Notes under the pieces: generated by a model | What the model was told of the DNA's origin: nothing | Database searches by the model: none | What the model saw: only the letters and a program-made list of their open reading frames with translations | Translations under genes and position numbers: made by a program | Source: Tissierellales bacterium | GTDB lineage: Bacteria; Bacillota; Clostridia; Tissierellales; JASKZW01 | Direction of reading: 5' to 3' | Assembly: GCA_030152145.1 (NCBI GenBank) | Contig: JASLIL010000083.1 | Span: 1-6,405, forward strand | DNA: 6,405 nucleotides | Shown: piece by piece, positions 1 through 6,405 of the stretch | Layout of the letters: every line of letters starts with the position of its first letter | Numbering within the stretch: the stretch's first letter is position 1

Positions 1-758
1 CTAAGGCTAGAATATCCAAAAATCTAGGAGATAATCAGAAGGCTGCCTCTTATAGAACCTTGGTGGCTGCTATATCTAGACAAAATATAGAGGACCTACC
101 TTATGAAGAAAATGACATACAGATAGTTAGATATAAGGATGAAAAATATAGGTTTAATATTCTATCAAGAGAGGTAATAGAGATTATAAAGAAGTCCAAG
201 GAGGATTTGAAGGCACTGGAGAAGGCTGCTTTTAAGGAGGGAAGAGACTATTTTTCAATATATGATTTGGTTTTAGACAGGATTTTTAATGGTCAGAATA
301 TGTTTAGTCTTATACATTTCTTGTTGGTAAATATAGTTTCAAAAAACTCTAGCTTTGGAGCTTTTTACAATAGCTATCATATATCTAGGATAAATAATAT
401 AAATTATGAGCTTATGATTGGAGGTATAGATGTGAGTGGCATAGATATGAAAAAACAGATTTACTTTAGTAGGAAGGATGGAAGTGCCCTAAGAAAGTAT
501 TATCTGGAAAAGGGGATGGAAAACAAGATTAGTGGTATATCCTATAGGCTTTTAAATGCTTTGAAAACTAGAAATGCAGAAGCTTTTATGCACAATATAA
601 TCAGCTCTTATATGTATTTAAACAAGCCTGTACCACAAAATATGACCCTAGCCTTGGAAGATGAAGAAAAGTTAGGGCTAATAGGATATGGATTTGTAAC
701 AGGTTTAAATGGCTTTGAAGATAGGGAGAGGAAAGGAGATGGCTTAGATGAAGAGTAA
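1..758 (+). CDS. cas8b1: Cas8b1/Cst1, large subunit of type I-B Cascade (partial, 5' end outside window)
   Basis: The reading frame is open from the left edge (first full codon at 3) to TAA at 756-758, so 251 C-terminal residues are visible and the true start lies upstream. The TTG at 60 is an internal leucine codon, not a start. I assign Cas8b1/Cst1 from its place directly before Cst2-type cas7 and cas5, and from the C-terminal region, with the segments ALRKYYLEKG, ISYRLLNALKTRNAEAF and GYGFVTGLNG that I associate with this family. In type I-B complexes the large subunit recognises the PAM and holds the target strand; its helical C-terminal part plays the small-subunit role. The zinc-binding CXXC motifs for which Cst1 is named would lie in the missing part; the visible part has no cysteine. 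The stop overlaps cas7 by 11 nt. The protein ends in a charged tail. Family assignment is fairly sure; the exact subfamily is less so. Confidence 0.85.
   Translation, partial: KARISKNLGDNQKAASYRTLVAAISRQNIEDLPYEENDIQIVRYKDEKYRFNILSREVIEIIKKSKEDLKALEKAAFKEGRDYFSIYDLVLDRIFNGQNMFSLIHFLLVNIVSKNSSFGAFYNSYHISRINNINYELMIGGIDVSGIDMKKQIYFSRKDGSALRKYYLEKGMENKISGISYRLLNALKTRNAEAFMHNIISSYMYLNKPVPQNMTLALEDEEKLGLIGYGFVTGLNGFEDRERKGDGLDEE
420..425 (+). promoter_or_regulatory. Internal Shine-Dalgarno inside cas8b1
   Basis: GGAGGT lies 7 nt upstream of an in-frame GTG at 432. It is as strong as the sites used by the operon's other genes, and it decides the proposed Cas11b start. Two other purine-rich sites in the visible cas8b (AAGGAGG at 198 and at 234) have no in-frame ATG, GTG or TTG at a usable distance. 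Confidence 0.45.
432..758 (+). CDS. Putative internally initiated small subunit Cas11b (C-terminal part of cas8b1)
   Basis: Inside cas8b1, an in-frame GTG at 432-434 is preceded by GGAGGT at 420-425, with 7 nt between GGAGG and the start codon. Initiation here would give a 108-residue protein with the same stop as Cas8b. It would start MSGIDMKKQ and include the helical region around YRLLNALKTRNAEAF and GYGFVTGLNG. Independent translation of a small subunit from within cas8 is known for several type I systems, including I-B, so the location and size fit. Other in-frame starts nearby (ATG at 414, 447 and 516) lack a well-spaced Shine-Dalgarno. The GGAGG also encodes Gly-Gly, so it might be a coincidence of coding sequence. 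This is an inference from the signal and from family knowledge. Confidence 0.45.
   Translation: MSGIDMKKQIYFSRKDGSALRKYYLEKGMENKISGISYRLLNALKTRNAEAFMHNIISSYMYLNKPVPQNMTLALEDEEKLGLIGYGFVTGLNGFEDRERKGDGLDEE
734..738 (+). promoter_or_regulatory. Ribosome binding site of cas7
   Basis: AGGAG sits 9 nt before the ATG at 748, within the end of cas8b. It supports that start, giving MKSKGLTMSIIF, over the internal ATG at 769 (Met8). An ATG at 739 in the same frame runs into TAG after one codon and is not usable. Confidence 0.7.
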
Positions 759-1626
759 GGGATTAACTATGTCGATTATATTTCAGGCAGAAAGCGCTAA
801 CTATGGGGAAGGGATAGGTAATGTTACTTCTTTGAAGAAAATATCCAGAGGGCGTGGAGAGCAGTATTCCTATATATCAAGACAGGCTCTTAGATATAAT
901 ATTGTAGAGCAAATGAAGGTGGATAATACACCAATAGGTTTAGATGGTAGCGTACTGCAATTTTCAAAAGAGGCTATGATTGATGAATATCCAGAAATTG
1001 ATTTTTTTGGGTATATGAAGACTGGTAAAAAAGAAACCAAGACTAGGGCAGCAGTGGCTAGACTTTCCAATGCTATATCATTGGAGACCTTCAAGGGAGA
1101 TTTAGATTTTTTAACCAATAAGGGTTTACTGGATAGGTATAATAGGTCAAATGAGAAGGCTAAGGCTGGTGGGAATATATCTCAGTCAGAAATTCACAGA
1201 TCCTACTATGCCTATACTATTACTATAGATTTGGATCAGGTTGGAATAGATAGTAACTATGAAATAGATATTGAGAACAAGTTAAAGGCAGAGCGAGTAG
1301 AGCTGCTTTTAGATAGCATAAGATTTTTGTATAGGGATATAAGGGGGAGAAGAGAGGATCTATCACCTTTATTTGTTATAGGTGGAGTATATGACTACAA
1401 GAACCCTCTTTTCTACAATGCTCTTGATATAGAGGATAATAAGTTAAAGTTAGATAGAATAGAGAGCTTAATGTCTGATGATATAAAGGAAGATACAGAA
1501 GTTGGGCTAGTTAGAGGAGTATTTGACAATTCAGAAGATATAGAGGAAAGATTGGGCAGTATAAATATAGGAGATTTCTTTGATAGGCTAAAGGTAAAAG
1601 TAAGGGATTACTATGGAAGTAATTAG
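748..1626 (+). CDS. cas7: Cas7/Cst2 (DevR family), Cascade backbone subunit
   Basis: This 292-residue protein is the Cas7 RAMP subunit that polymerises along the crRNA spacer to form the backbone of the type I-B effector complex. Recognition rests on the N-terminal segment ESANYGEGIGN (residues 15-25), followed by LKKISRG and SRQALRYNI (44-52), which is typical of the Cst2/DevR family. A central FFGYMKTGKKETKTRAAVAR stretch (86-105) ends in small basic residues and is probably the crRNA-contacting loop region (inference). The length is normal for the family. The start is ATG 748 with AGGAG upstream, overlapping the cas8b stop by 11 nt; the 3' end overlaps cas5 by 14 nt. Both overlaps suggest translational coupling that keeps subunit output linked. 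No frameshift or truncation is seen. Confidence 0.93.
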   Translation: MKSKGLTMSIIFQAESANYGEGIGNVTSLKKISRGRGEQYSYISRQALRYNIVEQMKVDNTPIGLDGSVLQFSKEAMIDEYPEIDFFGYMKTGKKETKTRAAVARLSNAISLETFKGDLDFLTNKGLLDRYNRSNEKAKAGGNISQSEIHRSYYAYTITIDLDQVGIDSNYEIDIENKLKAERVELLLDSIRFLYRDIRGRREDLSPLFVIGGVYDYKNPLFYNALDIEDNKLKLDRIESLMSDDIKEDTEVGLVRGVFDNSEDIEERLGSINIGDFFDRLKVKVRDYYGSN

Positions 1627-2341
1627 ATTAAAGCTTTATCAGAACATGGTTAACTATAGAATACCCAATAGCTTTCAGTTAAAAGAAAGCTACCCACTGC
1701 CTCCCCCATCAACAGTTATAGGAATGGTTCACAGGCTTAGTAAATTTGAGGAATATCATCCTATGGACGTATCCATCCAGGGAAAGTATCACTCAAAAGT
1801 AAATGACCTAGCAACCATATATGAATTTGGAAATCAATACTTTGAGAAAAATAGGCATCAGTTGAAGGTAGATGACTACTATGGAGTAACCAGAGGAGTT
1901 GGAACTACAGAACTTCTAGTAGATGTAGAACTTCTAATACACATTAGGCTAGATGAGGATATAAGGGACAGGGTTTATGAAGCTCTGAAATTTCCCTATG
2001 AATACCCCTCTCTTGGCAGAAGAGAAGATTTGGCAAGAATAGATGAAATAGAGCTTGTTAAAATAAGAAGGGAGTTAGGGGACAAGATAAAGAAAACAAA
2101 CTATAAGAGATATATAGCCTTGGAAGACATAGAGAAGCCTAACAGGTCCTTTGAGACAGTTAGAAGTAGGCAGCCAGGAAGTAAATACAAGCTTAACAAA
2201 AACTATGAACTAGTTGATTTTGGTGGGGGGAGAATATACAGGAAATGGAATAGGGTTGAATCTATTTATATATCAGAACCCAGTAGGGCCATCAATGAAT
2301 TTCAAGTAGATGAATATGATGATTTGGTATTCTTCCTTTAG
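1613..2341 (+). CDS. cas5: Cas5 (Cas5t/type I-B), crRNA 5'-handle cap of Cascade
   Basis: This 242-residue protein is the Cas5 RAMP subunit, which in type I complexes caps the 5' end of the crRNA and connects Cas7 to the large subunit. The N-terminal RAMP fold is shown by the first strand IRLKLYQNMVNYR (residues 4-16) and the hallmark YPLPPPSTVIGMVH (27-40), followed by a VSIQGKY segment. A glycine-rich GGGRIYRKW lies near the C-terminus. The start is ATG 1613 inside the last codons of cas7, with AAGGGA about 5 nt upstream; the stop TAG overlaps the ribosome binding site of cas3. The type I-C Cas5d, which processes crRNA, is unlikely given the neighbours; here a separate Cas6 outside the window is expected to do that. 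Confidence 0.92.
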   Translation: MEVIRLKLYQNMVNYRIPNSFQLKESYPLPPPSTVIGMVHRLSKFEEYHPMDVSIQGKYHSKVNDLATIYEFGNQYFEKNRHQLKVDDYYGVTRGVGTTELLVDVELLIHIRLDEDIRDRVYEALKFPYEYPSLGRREDLARIDEIELVKIRRELGDKIKKTNYKRYIALEDIEKPNRSFETVRSRQPGSKYKLNKNYELVDFGGGRIYRKWNRVESIYISEPSRAINEFQVDEYDDLVFFL

Positions 2342-2345
2342 GAGG
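2340..2345 (+). promoter_or_regulatory. Ribosome binding site of cas3
   Basis: AGGAGG begins inside the cas5 stop codon (TAG 2339-2341) and lies 9 nt before the ATG at 2355. It is the strongest site in the operon, and its overlap with the cas5 stop suggests that ribosomes finishing cas5 can reinitiate on cas3. Confidence 0.75.
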
Positions 2346-2354
2346 GGGTAAGAA

Positions 2355-4586
2355 ATGTATCTAGCAAAAAGCTACCCAGTAGAGGAAAGTCTAGAAGAAC
2401 ATACAGATAATTTAATAAAACAATTTAAAATCTTAAAAAACCTATATGAAGGGGAGCTAAGGATAAATTGGGACCTGCTCCAATTGGCCTGTCTCTACCA
2501 TGATATGGGTAAGGTAAATAGAGTGTTTCAAAAGAAAGTAAGGGGAGAAAAAATAGATAGGAAGTTTTCAGATATTCCTCACAGCTACCTAAGTATATTG
2601 TTTATAAACTATAGAAATTTAATAGAGAAGTATGACTTTAGTATAGATGATTTAATTATTTTAATAAATGTAGTTGCCTACCATCATAAGAGAGCCCCTC
2701 TCAATCAGGAGATGGAGGAAAATATAAGGGACTACTATCCTTACCTGATAGAAGATCTAGAAAACTTTAGCTATTATAGGCTACCAAGCCTGAAAGATGA
2801 CTTAAATATGATTAGTTTGGAAATAGTCAGCAAGACTGGAACTTCGGGAATAGATTTAGATCTTTTGGAAAGATATATATTGATGAAAGGGCTACTAAAT
2901 AAGATAGACTACGGAGCAAGTGGATACTACAGAGTAGAGTATCCAAATGATTTTCTAGTGGATTCTATGGAAAATGTAAAATTAGGATGGGGGAAGGATG
3001 CAGCCTTTAATAGCCTACAGGAATATATGATAGAAAATAGAGATGAGAATATAGTAGCTATAGCTGAAACTGGATATGGAAAGACCGAGGCAGGTCTTCT
3101 GTGGATAGGAAATAATAAGGGCTTCTTTACCCTACCTCTCAAGTCAGCTATAAACCAAATATATGAAAGGCTGGTAGGGGAAATAGTCTTGGAATCTGTT
3201 GATAGAAGAGTGGGTTTACTTCACTCCGATACATTGTCAGAGTATGTAAAGAAAAATGAAAACCTATTAGATCAAGATATTGTAGACTATCAAGAGGCGA
3301 CAAAAGAGCTATCTATGCCTTTGACAGTATGTACTCTAGATCAGATTTTTGACTTTGTCTACAAGTATGTAGGTTTTGAAAGAAAGCTGGCCACCCTGTC
3401 CTATTCAAAGATTGTAATAGATGAGATTCAGATGTATTCTTCAGATTTGGTGGCCTATATAATAATAGGTCTTAGGCAATTAACCAGGCTAGGTGGACAG
3501 TTTGCTATAGTTACAGCAACTTTTCCACCATTTATTGGAGATCTTCTAGCTAAGAACCAATTAGATTATATGAAACCTAGGCCATTTCTATATAATGATA
3601 GAATTAGACATAGCTTAAAGTTAGAAAGAGCAGAAATAAACAGTGACTATATCTACTCTAAGTACAAAAATAATAAGGTTTTAGTAATAGTAAATACTGT
3701 AAAGAAATTAAATGAACTATATGATCAGTTACAGGAGAAATATGGTTTGGAGGCAGAATTAGATGTTTTTCACAGTGGGTTTACCAGGGAGGATAGGAAA
3801 ATAAAGGAAGAGAATATAGTGGAATTTGGTCAAAAATCCAATACAGACTCGGGAATCTGGATATGTACCCAGGTAGCAGAAGCATCTTTGGATATAGACT
3901 TTGACCTGTTGATAACAGAGCTTTCAGACTTAAATGGATTATTTCAGAGAATGGGCAGATGCTATAGGAATAGAGAGCTGGACAAGGACTATAATATATT
4001 TGTATTTGATGGTGGTGACAAGCTATGCAGTGGCATAGGCTATGTAAATGATAGGGATATATATAAGAAGTCAAAAGAGCAGCTTAGACTTCGGGGAGAT
4101 GGTAGTATAGATGAAAATGAGAAGATAGAACTCATAAATAAAATATACTCAACTGATTCTCTTAAGGACACAAAATACTATAAAGATATTATAGGGACAA
4201 TAGAATATATAGACTCAATAAACTATGATGAGTTTAGAAAAAAAGATGTTATAAAATATTTCAGAAATATTAATTCAATAGATGTAATACCAAGACCAGT
4301 CTATGAAAACAATAAAGAAGATATAGAAGAAATTATCCAGATACTATCCAATAGAGATGAGTTTCAGGGAAATCAGGATGATCTCTATTTAAGGAAGAAG
4401 AAGGCCAGACTAGACTTAGATAAGTATAAGCTTTCCATAGCTTACTACTTGGTTGGGGAAAGAAAGCTGGAGATTAGAGAAATAAATAAGTATGAATCAA
4501 TAAATATATACTCCTGCCAATATTCCAGCGACTATGGAATAAAACACTTGGAAGAGGAAGAAAATCTACTGGATATGTTTTTCTAA
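2355..4586 (+). CDS. cas3: Cas3, HD nuclease-helicase of type I-B
   Basis: This 743-residue effector nuclease-helicase is recruited to the R-loop by Cascade, nicks the displaced strand and degrades it while translocating with ATP. The N-terminal HD phosphohydrolase domain has likely metal ligands H16, H49-D50 (YHDMGK), H76, H110-H111 and D185. The superfamily 2 helicase core follows: Walker A TGYGKT at 239-244 (K243), DEIQ box at 356-359, TAT motif III at 387-389, VNTV at 446-449, VAEASLDIDFD (motif V) at 507-517 and QRMGRCYR (motif VI) at 531-538. About 200 further residues form the C-terminal domain. Every catalytic motif I looked for is intact, so the protein should be active. DEIQ instead of DEXH is, to my knowledge, common in this branch. 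The gene lies 13 nt after cas5 and 15 nt before cas4. Confidence 0.96.
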   Translation: MYLAKSYPVEESLEEHTDNLIKQFKILKNLYEGELRINWDLLQLACLYHDMGKVNRVFQKKVRGEKIDRKFSDIPHSYLSILFINYRNLIEKYDFSIDDLIILINVVAYHHKRAPLNQEMEENIRDYYPYLIEDLENFSYYRLPSLKDDLNMISLEIVSKTGTSGIDLDLLERYILMKGLLNKIDYGASGYYRVEYPNDFLVDSMENVKLGWGKDAAFNSLQEYMIENRDENIVAIAETGYGKTEAGLLWIGNNKGFFTLPLKSAINQIYERLVGEIVLESVDRRVGLLHSDTLSEYVKKNENLLDQDIVDYQEATKELSMPLTVCTLDQIFDFVYKYVGFERKLATLSYSKIVIDEIQMYSSDLVAYIIIGLRQLTRLGGQFAIVTATFPPFIGDLLAKNQLDYMKPRPFLYNDRIRHSLKLERAEINSDYIYSKYKNNKVLVIVNTVKKLNELYDQLQEKYGLEAELDVFHSGFTREDRKIKEENIVEFGQKSNTDSGIWICTQVAEASLDIDFDLLITELSDLNGLFQRMGRCYRNRELDKDYNIFVFDGGDKLCSGIGYVNDRDIYKKSKEQLRLRGDGSIDENEKIELINKIYSTDSLKDTKYYKDIIGTIEYIDSINYDEFRKKDVIKYFRNINSIDVIPRPVYENNKEDIEEIIQILSNRDEFQGNQDDLYLRKKKARLDLDKYKLSIAYYLVGERKLEIREINKYESINIYSCQYSSDYGIKHLEEEENLLDMFF

Positions 4587-4588
4587 GC

Positions 4589-4594
4589 AAGGAG
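4589..4594 (+). promoter_or_regulatory. Ribosome binding site of cas4
   Basis: AAGGAG lies 7 nt before the GTG at 4602, supporting GTG as the start codon. A nearer GTG at 4594 is in a frame that stops after three codons. Confidence 0.7.
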
Positions 4595-4601
4595 TGAAGC
4601 A

Positions 4602-5093
4602 GTGAGAAAGATTACTGGTGTAATGGTTTACTACCATGAAATTTGCGATAAAAGACTATGGTATTTTTCAAGAGGCTTAAATATGGAAACTACAAGTGAT
4701 CTTGTAAATATAGGCAAGATTATAGATGAGCAAAGCTACTCAAGAGAAAAAAAGCAGATACTAATAGATGACAAGATAAATATAGACTTTCTAGAAGACT
4801 GGAAGGTAATTCATGAAGTAAAGAAATCAGATAAGCTAGAAAAGGCATCAATTTGGCAGGTGAAATACTATATATACACACTGAGAGAAAAGGGAGTAAA
4901 TATAGAAAAGGGAATATTGGATTATCCAAGTTTGAGAAGAAGAACAGAGGTCTTATTCTGCCAAGAAGATAGGGAATTAATGAGGATAAAATTAGAAGAA
5001 ATAGAAAGAGTAATAGAAAGTGAACATCCAGTTAAGGTTGATAAAAAGCCTTACTGCAGTAAATGTTCCTACTATGATATGTGCTATCTTTAG
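4602..5093 (+). CDS. cas4: Cas4, RecB-like nuclease of spacer acquisition, with an altered motif I
   Basis: This 163-residue Cas4 belongs to the PD-(D/E)XK nucleases that work with Cas1-Cas2 to trim prespacers and set PAM and orientation. Four cysteines expected to bind a 4Fe-4S cluster are present: C15 (YYHEICDKRLWYF), C152, C155 and C161 (CSKCSYYDMC). Nuclease residues visible are D62 (NIDFLEDW), E72 and K74 (HEVKKS) and the QxxxY motif Q86-Y90. The usual motif I histidine, expected in a G-K-x-I-H-E context, is replaced by D42 in GKIIDE (codon GAT at 4725-4727; one base from CAT). The D, E and K residues remain, so the effect on cutting is uncertain. Length is normal, the start is GTG, and the stop is 10 nt before cas1. 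Confidence 0.93.
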   Translation: MRKITGVMVYYHEICDKRLWYFSRGLNMETTSDLVNIGKIIDEQSYSREKKQILIDDKINIDFLEDWKVIHEVKKSDKLEKASIWQVKYYIYTLREKGVNIEKGILDYPSLRRRTEVLFCQEDRELMRIKLEEIERVIESEHPVKVDKKPYCSKCSYYDMCYL

Positions 5094-5096
5094 GGG
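5092..5096 (+). promoter_or_regulatory. Ribosome binding site of cas1
   Basis: AGGGG, overlapping the cas4 stop codon, lies 7 nt before the ATG at 5104. It fixes that ATG as the cas1 start. The same frame is open further upstream to an ATG at 5020, but this would add 28 residues unlike Cas1 and lie deep inside cas4. Confidence 0.7.
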
Positions 5097-5103
5097 TGAG
5101 GTA

Positions 5104-6093
5104 ATGGCTAGGGAATTTTATATATTTCAAAATTGCAGGCTTAGTAGGAAGGATAATAATATTTTAATAGAAAATGAAAGACAAAAAAGAAATATAAGGT
5201 CAGAAGTAGTTGAAAATATATATGTTTTTGGGGAGGTAGATTTAAATACAAAATTTTTAAATTTTATAGGGCAAAAGGGCATAAGTCTACATGTATTTAA
5301 CTATTACGGTTTTTATTCAGGAAGCTATTGGCCAAGAAAGAAGACAGTAAGCGGTGACCTTCTGGTCAAGCAGGTTTCCCACTACATGGATCAAGAAGAA
5401 AGACTTTATATAGCAAAGGAACTTATATATGCAGCCAGCCACAATATACAAAGAAATATGAGGTACTATAAGAATCGTGGCATAGATTTAGAAGATGAAA
5501 TATCAACTATTGAAGCCTTGATAAAGAGAATAGAATATATGACATCAGTAGAAGGCTTAATGGGCATAGAAGGAAATATAAGAAGAAACTACTATAGAAG
5601 TTGGAATAAGATAGTAAGGCAAAATATTGATTTTAAAAAGAGGGTTAGACGCCCTCCAGACAATATGATTAACTCTATGATTTCATACTTAAATTCCTTG
5701 TTTTACACTACAGTCTTATCAGAAATATACAAGACACAATTGAATCCAACCATAAGCTATCTTCATGAGCCAGGGGTAAAAAGATTTTCATTGGCCCTAG
5801 ATCTCTCAGAGGTTTTTAAACCCCTAGTAGTAGACCGATTAATATTTTCGCTTTTAAACAGAAAGCAGATAGTAGAAGAAGACTTTGAAAAGGAGTCAAA
5901 CTACCTCTATTTAAAAGATAAGGCCAGAAAGGAAATAATAGTGGAATATGATAAGGCACTTGGAAGAACTATAAAACACAAGGAGCTAGGAAGGGAAGTG
6001 TCTTACAGGTATCTAATAAGATTGGAATGCTATAAGCTTATAAAGCATTTAATAGGAGAGAAAGAATATGAAAGCTTTAAGATGTGGTGGTAA
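5104..6093 (+). CDS. cas1: Cas1, CRISPR integrase (type I-B)
   Basis: This 329-residue endonuclease-integrase joins prespacers to the leader end of the CRISPR array as a Cas1-Cas2 complex. From ATG 5104 the protein starts MAREFYIFQNCRLSR, with an N-terminal beta-rich domain (about residues 1-80, including NIYVFGEV and SLHVFNYYGFYSG) and a helical catalytic domain. The metal-binding residues are E156 (GIEGNIRRNYY), H221 (YLHEPG) and, by comparison with E. coli D218 and D221, D233 and E236 (ALDLSEVF); D244 is also in the conserved PLVVDR stretch. Length is normal for the family and there is no disruption. It is 10 nt downstream of cas4 and 2 nt upstream of cas2, so the three acquisition genes form a tight block. 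Confidence 0.96.
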   Translation: MAREFYIFQNCRLSRKDNNILIENERQKRNIRSEVVENIYVFGEVDLNTKFLNFIGQKGISLHVFNYYGFYSGSYWPRKKTVSGDLLVKQVSHYMDQEERLYIAKELIYAASHNIQRNMRYYKNRGIDLEDEISTIEALIKRIEYMTSVEGLMGIEGNIRRNYYRSWNKIVRQNIDFKKRVRRPPDNMINSMISYLNSLFYTTVLSEIYKTQLNPTISYLHEPGVKRFSLALDLSEVFKPLVVDRLIFSLLNRKQIVEEDFEKESNYLYLKDKARKEIIVEYDKALGRTIKHKELGREVSYRYLIRLECYKLIKHLIGEKEYESFKMWW

Positions 6094-6095
6094 AA

Positions 6096-6374
6096 ATGTA
6101 TATATTATTGATCTATGATATAATTGCAGATGAAAAGGGTCCCTTTGTATCCAGAAATATTTTTAAGATATGCAAGAGATACCTAACAAATATACAGAAA
6201 TCTGTCTTTGAAGGAAACCTAAGTAAACTTCAATTATATTCAATGAAAACAGAGTTAGATGGGTATATTAGAAAAAATAAGGACTCTATAATTATATTTA
6301 GTAGTAGGTCAGAACATTGGGTAGAAAAAGAATTTCTAGGAAGAGAAGATGACAAAACATCTAATATATTTTAA
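6096..6374 (+). CDS. cas2: Cas2, structural partner of Cas1 in spacer acquisition
   Basis: This 92-residue ferredoxin-fold protein forms the dimer that bridges two Cas1 dimers and sets prespacer length. The first strand MYILLIYDI carries the conserved aspartate D8. The RYLTNIQKSVFEGNLS segment (28-43) and the C-terminal tail EFLGREDDKTSNIF match the Cas2 family. I chose ATG 6096 because it puts D8 in its usual place. GTG codons at 6084 and 6087 in the same frame would add three or four residues inside cas1. The ribosome site is weak (GGTGG, 5 nt upstream), so translation probably depends on coupling with cas1, whose stop is 2 nt before. The gene is complete, ending in TAA at 6372-6374. Confidence 0.95.
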   Translation: MYILLIYDIIADEKGPFVSRNIFKICKRYLTNIQKSVFEGNLSKLQLYSMKTELDGYIRKNKDSIIIFSSRSEHWVEKEFLGREDDKTSNIF

Positions 6375-6405
6375 TCTGTCGACCAGCTATAGAGCATATT
6401 AAACA
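6375..6405 (+). other. Non-coding tail after cas2, possible start of the CRISPR leader
   Basis: These 31 nt follow the last gene and contain the palindrome GTCGAC (6378-6383) in CTGTCGACC. In type I-B loci the CRISPR array and its leader often follow cas2, and similar GTCGAC-containing sequences after cas2 are familiar to me from Clostridia (memory, not checked). No repeat unit is visible before the window ends. It could equally be the left arm of a terminator hairpin that is completed outside. Confidence 0.3.

Noticed and set aside
60..62. TTG as start of the first gene
   Set aside because: The same frame is open to the left edge with no stop, so the gene begins outside the window.
198..209. 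AAGGAGG followed by an in-frame TTG in cas8b as another internal start
   Set aside because: Only 2 nt separate the site from the TTG, too close for normal initiation, and the product would be longer than expected for a small subunit.
356..359. DEIQ instead of DEXH in Cas3 (residue numbers of Cas3; nucleotides 3420-3431)
   Set aside because: This form is, as far as I know, normal in this branch of Cas3 and does not indicate loss of ATPase activity.
870..1118. Antisense open frame inside cas7
   Set aside because: It is a shadow of a well-recognised gene on the other strand, with no ribosome site and no family features.
1909..1936. Short direct repeat (AGAACTTCTA twice, 18 nt apart) in cas5
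   Set aside because: It encodes a repeated Glu-Leu-Leu within a beta strand region of Cas5 and is too short and isolated to be a functional repeat.
2927..3142. Antisense open frame inside cas3
   Set aside because: It lies over the Walker A region of cas3 and has the low-complexity composition expected of a shadow frame.
3781..4074. Antisense open frame with many Cys, His and Tyr residues inside cas3
   Set aside because: The Cys/His richness comes from reading conserved helicase codons backwards; there is no spaced zinc motif and no ribosome site.
4720..4929. Antisense hydrophobic open frame inside cas4
   Set aside because: The Leu/Ser-rich, membrane-like look is produced by reverse reading of AT-rich Lys/Glu codons; cas4 on the + strand is clear.
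5020..5103. Upstream ATG extension of cas1
   Set aside because: It lies inside cas4 in another frame, adds residues unlike Cas1, and a Shine-Dalgarno directly precedes the ATG at 5104.

Overview
The window is the middle and distal part of a type I-B CRISPR-Cas operon (the Cst1/Cst2/Cas5t variety, once called 'Tneap'). All genes are on the + strand in the order cas8b1 (5' end cut off) - cas7 - cas5 - cas3 - cas4 - cas1 - cas2. The DNA is AT-rich, arginine is mostly AGA/AGG, isoleucine is often ATA, and most starts have purine-rich GGAGG-like Shine-Dalgarno sequences. This points to a low-GC anaerobic member of the Bacillota (Clostridia or Tissierellia). Genus cannot be fixed from the sequence.

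Layout: positions 1-2341 encode the crRNA-guided surveillance complex (Cascade): Cas8b1 large subunit, Cas7 backbone and Cas5. Positions 2355-4586 encode a one-piece Cas3 with HD nuclease and helicase halves, both with intact motifs. Positions 4602-6374 encode the spacer-acquisition module, Cas4, Cas1 and Cas2. Genes overlap by 11-14 nt (cas8b/cas7, cas7/cas5) or lie 2-15 nt apart, with no internal terminator or promoter seen, so they are probably one transcription unit with translational coupling. The last 31 nt after cas2 are non-coding and may be the start of a CRISPR leader. No repeat-spacer unit is present. The pre-crRNA processing gene cas6, which normally precedes cas8b in this layout, is not in the window and would be expected upstream.

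How they work together: Cas4-Cas1-Cas2 would select, trim and integrate new spacers. Cas6 (outside) would cut the transcript, and Cas8b-Cas7-Cas5 would bind crRNA and find target DNA. Cas3 would then nick and unwind the target. This is a known type of system, not a new one. Two details deserve attention: a well-formed internal ribosome binding site and GTG start inside cas8b that could make a separate small subunit (Cas11b), and a Cas4 in which the position normally holding the conserved nuclease histidine appears to be aspartate.
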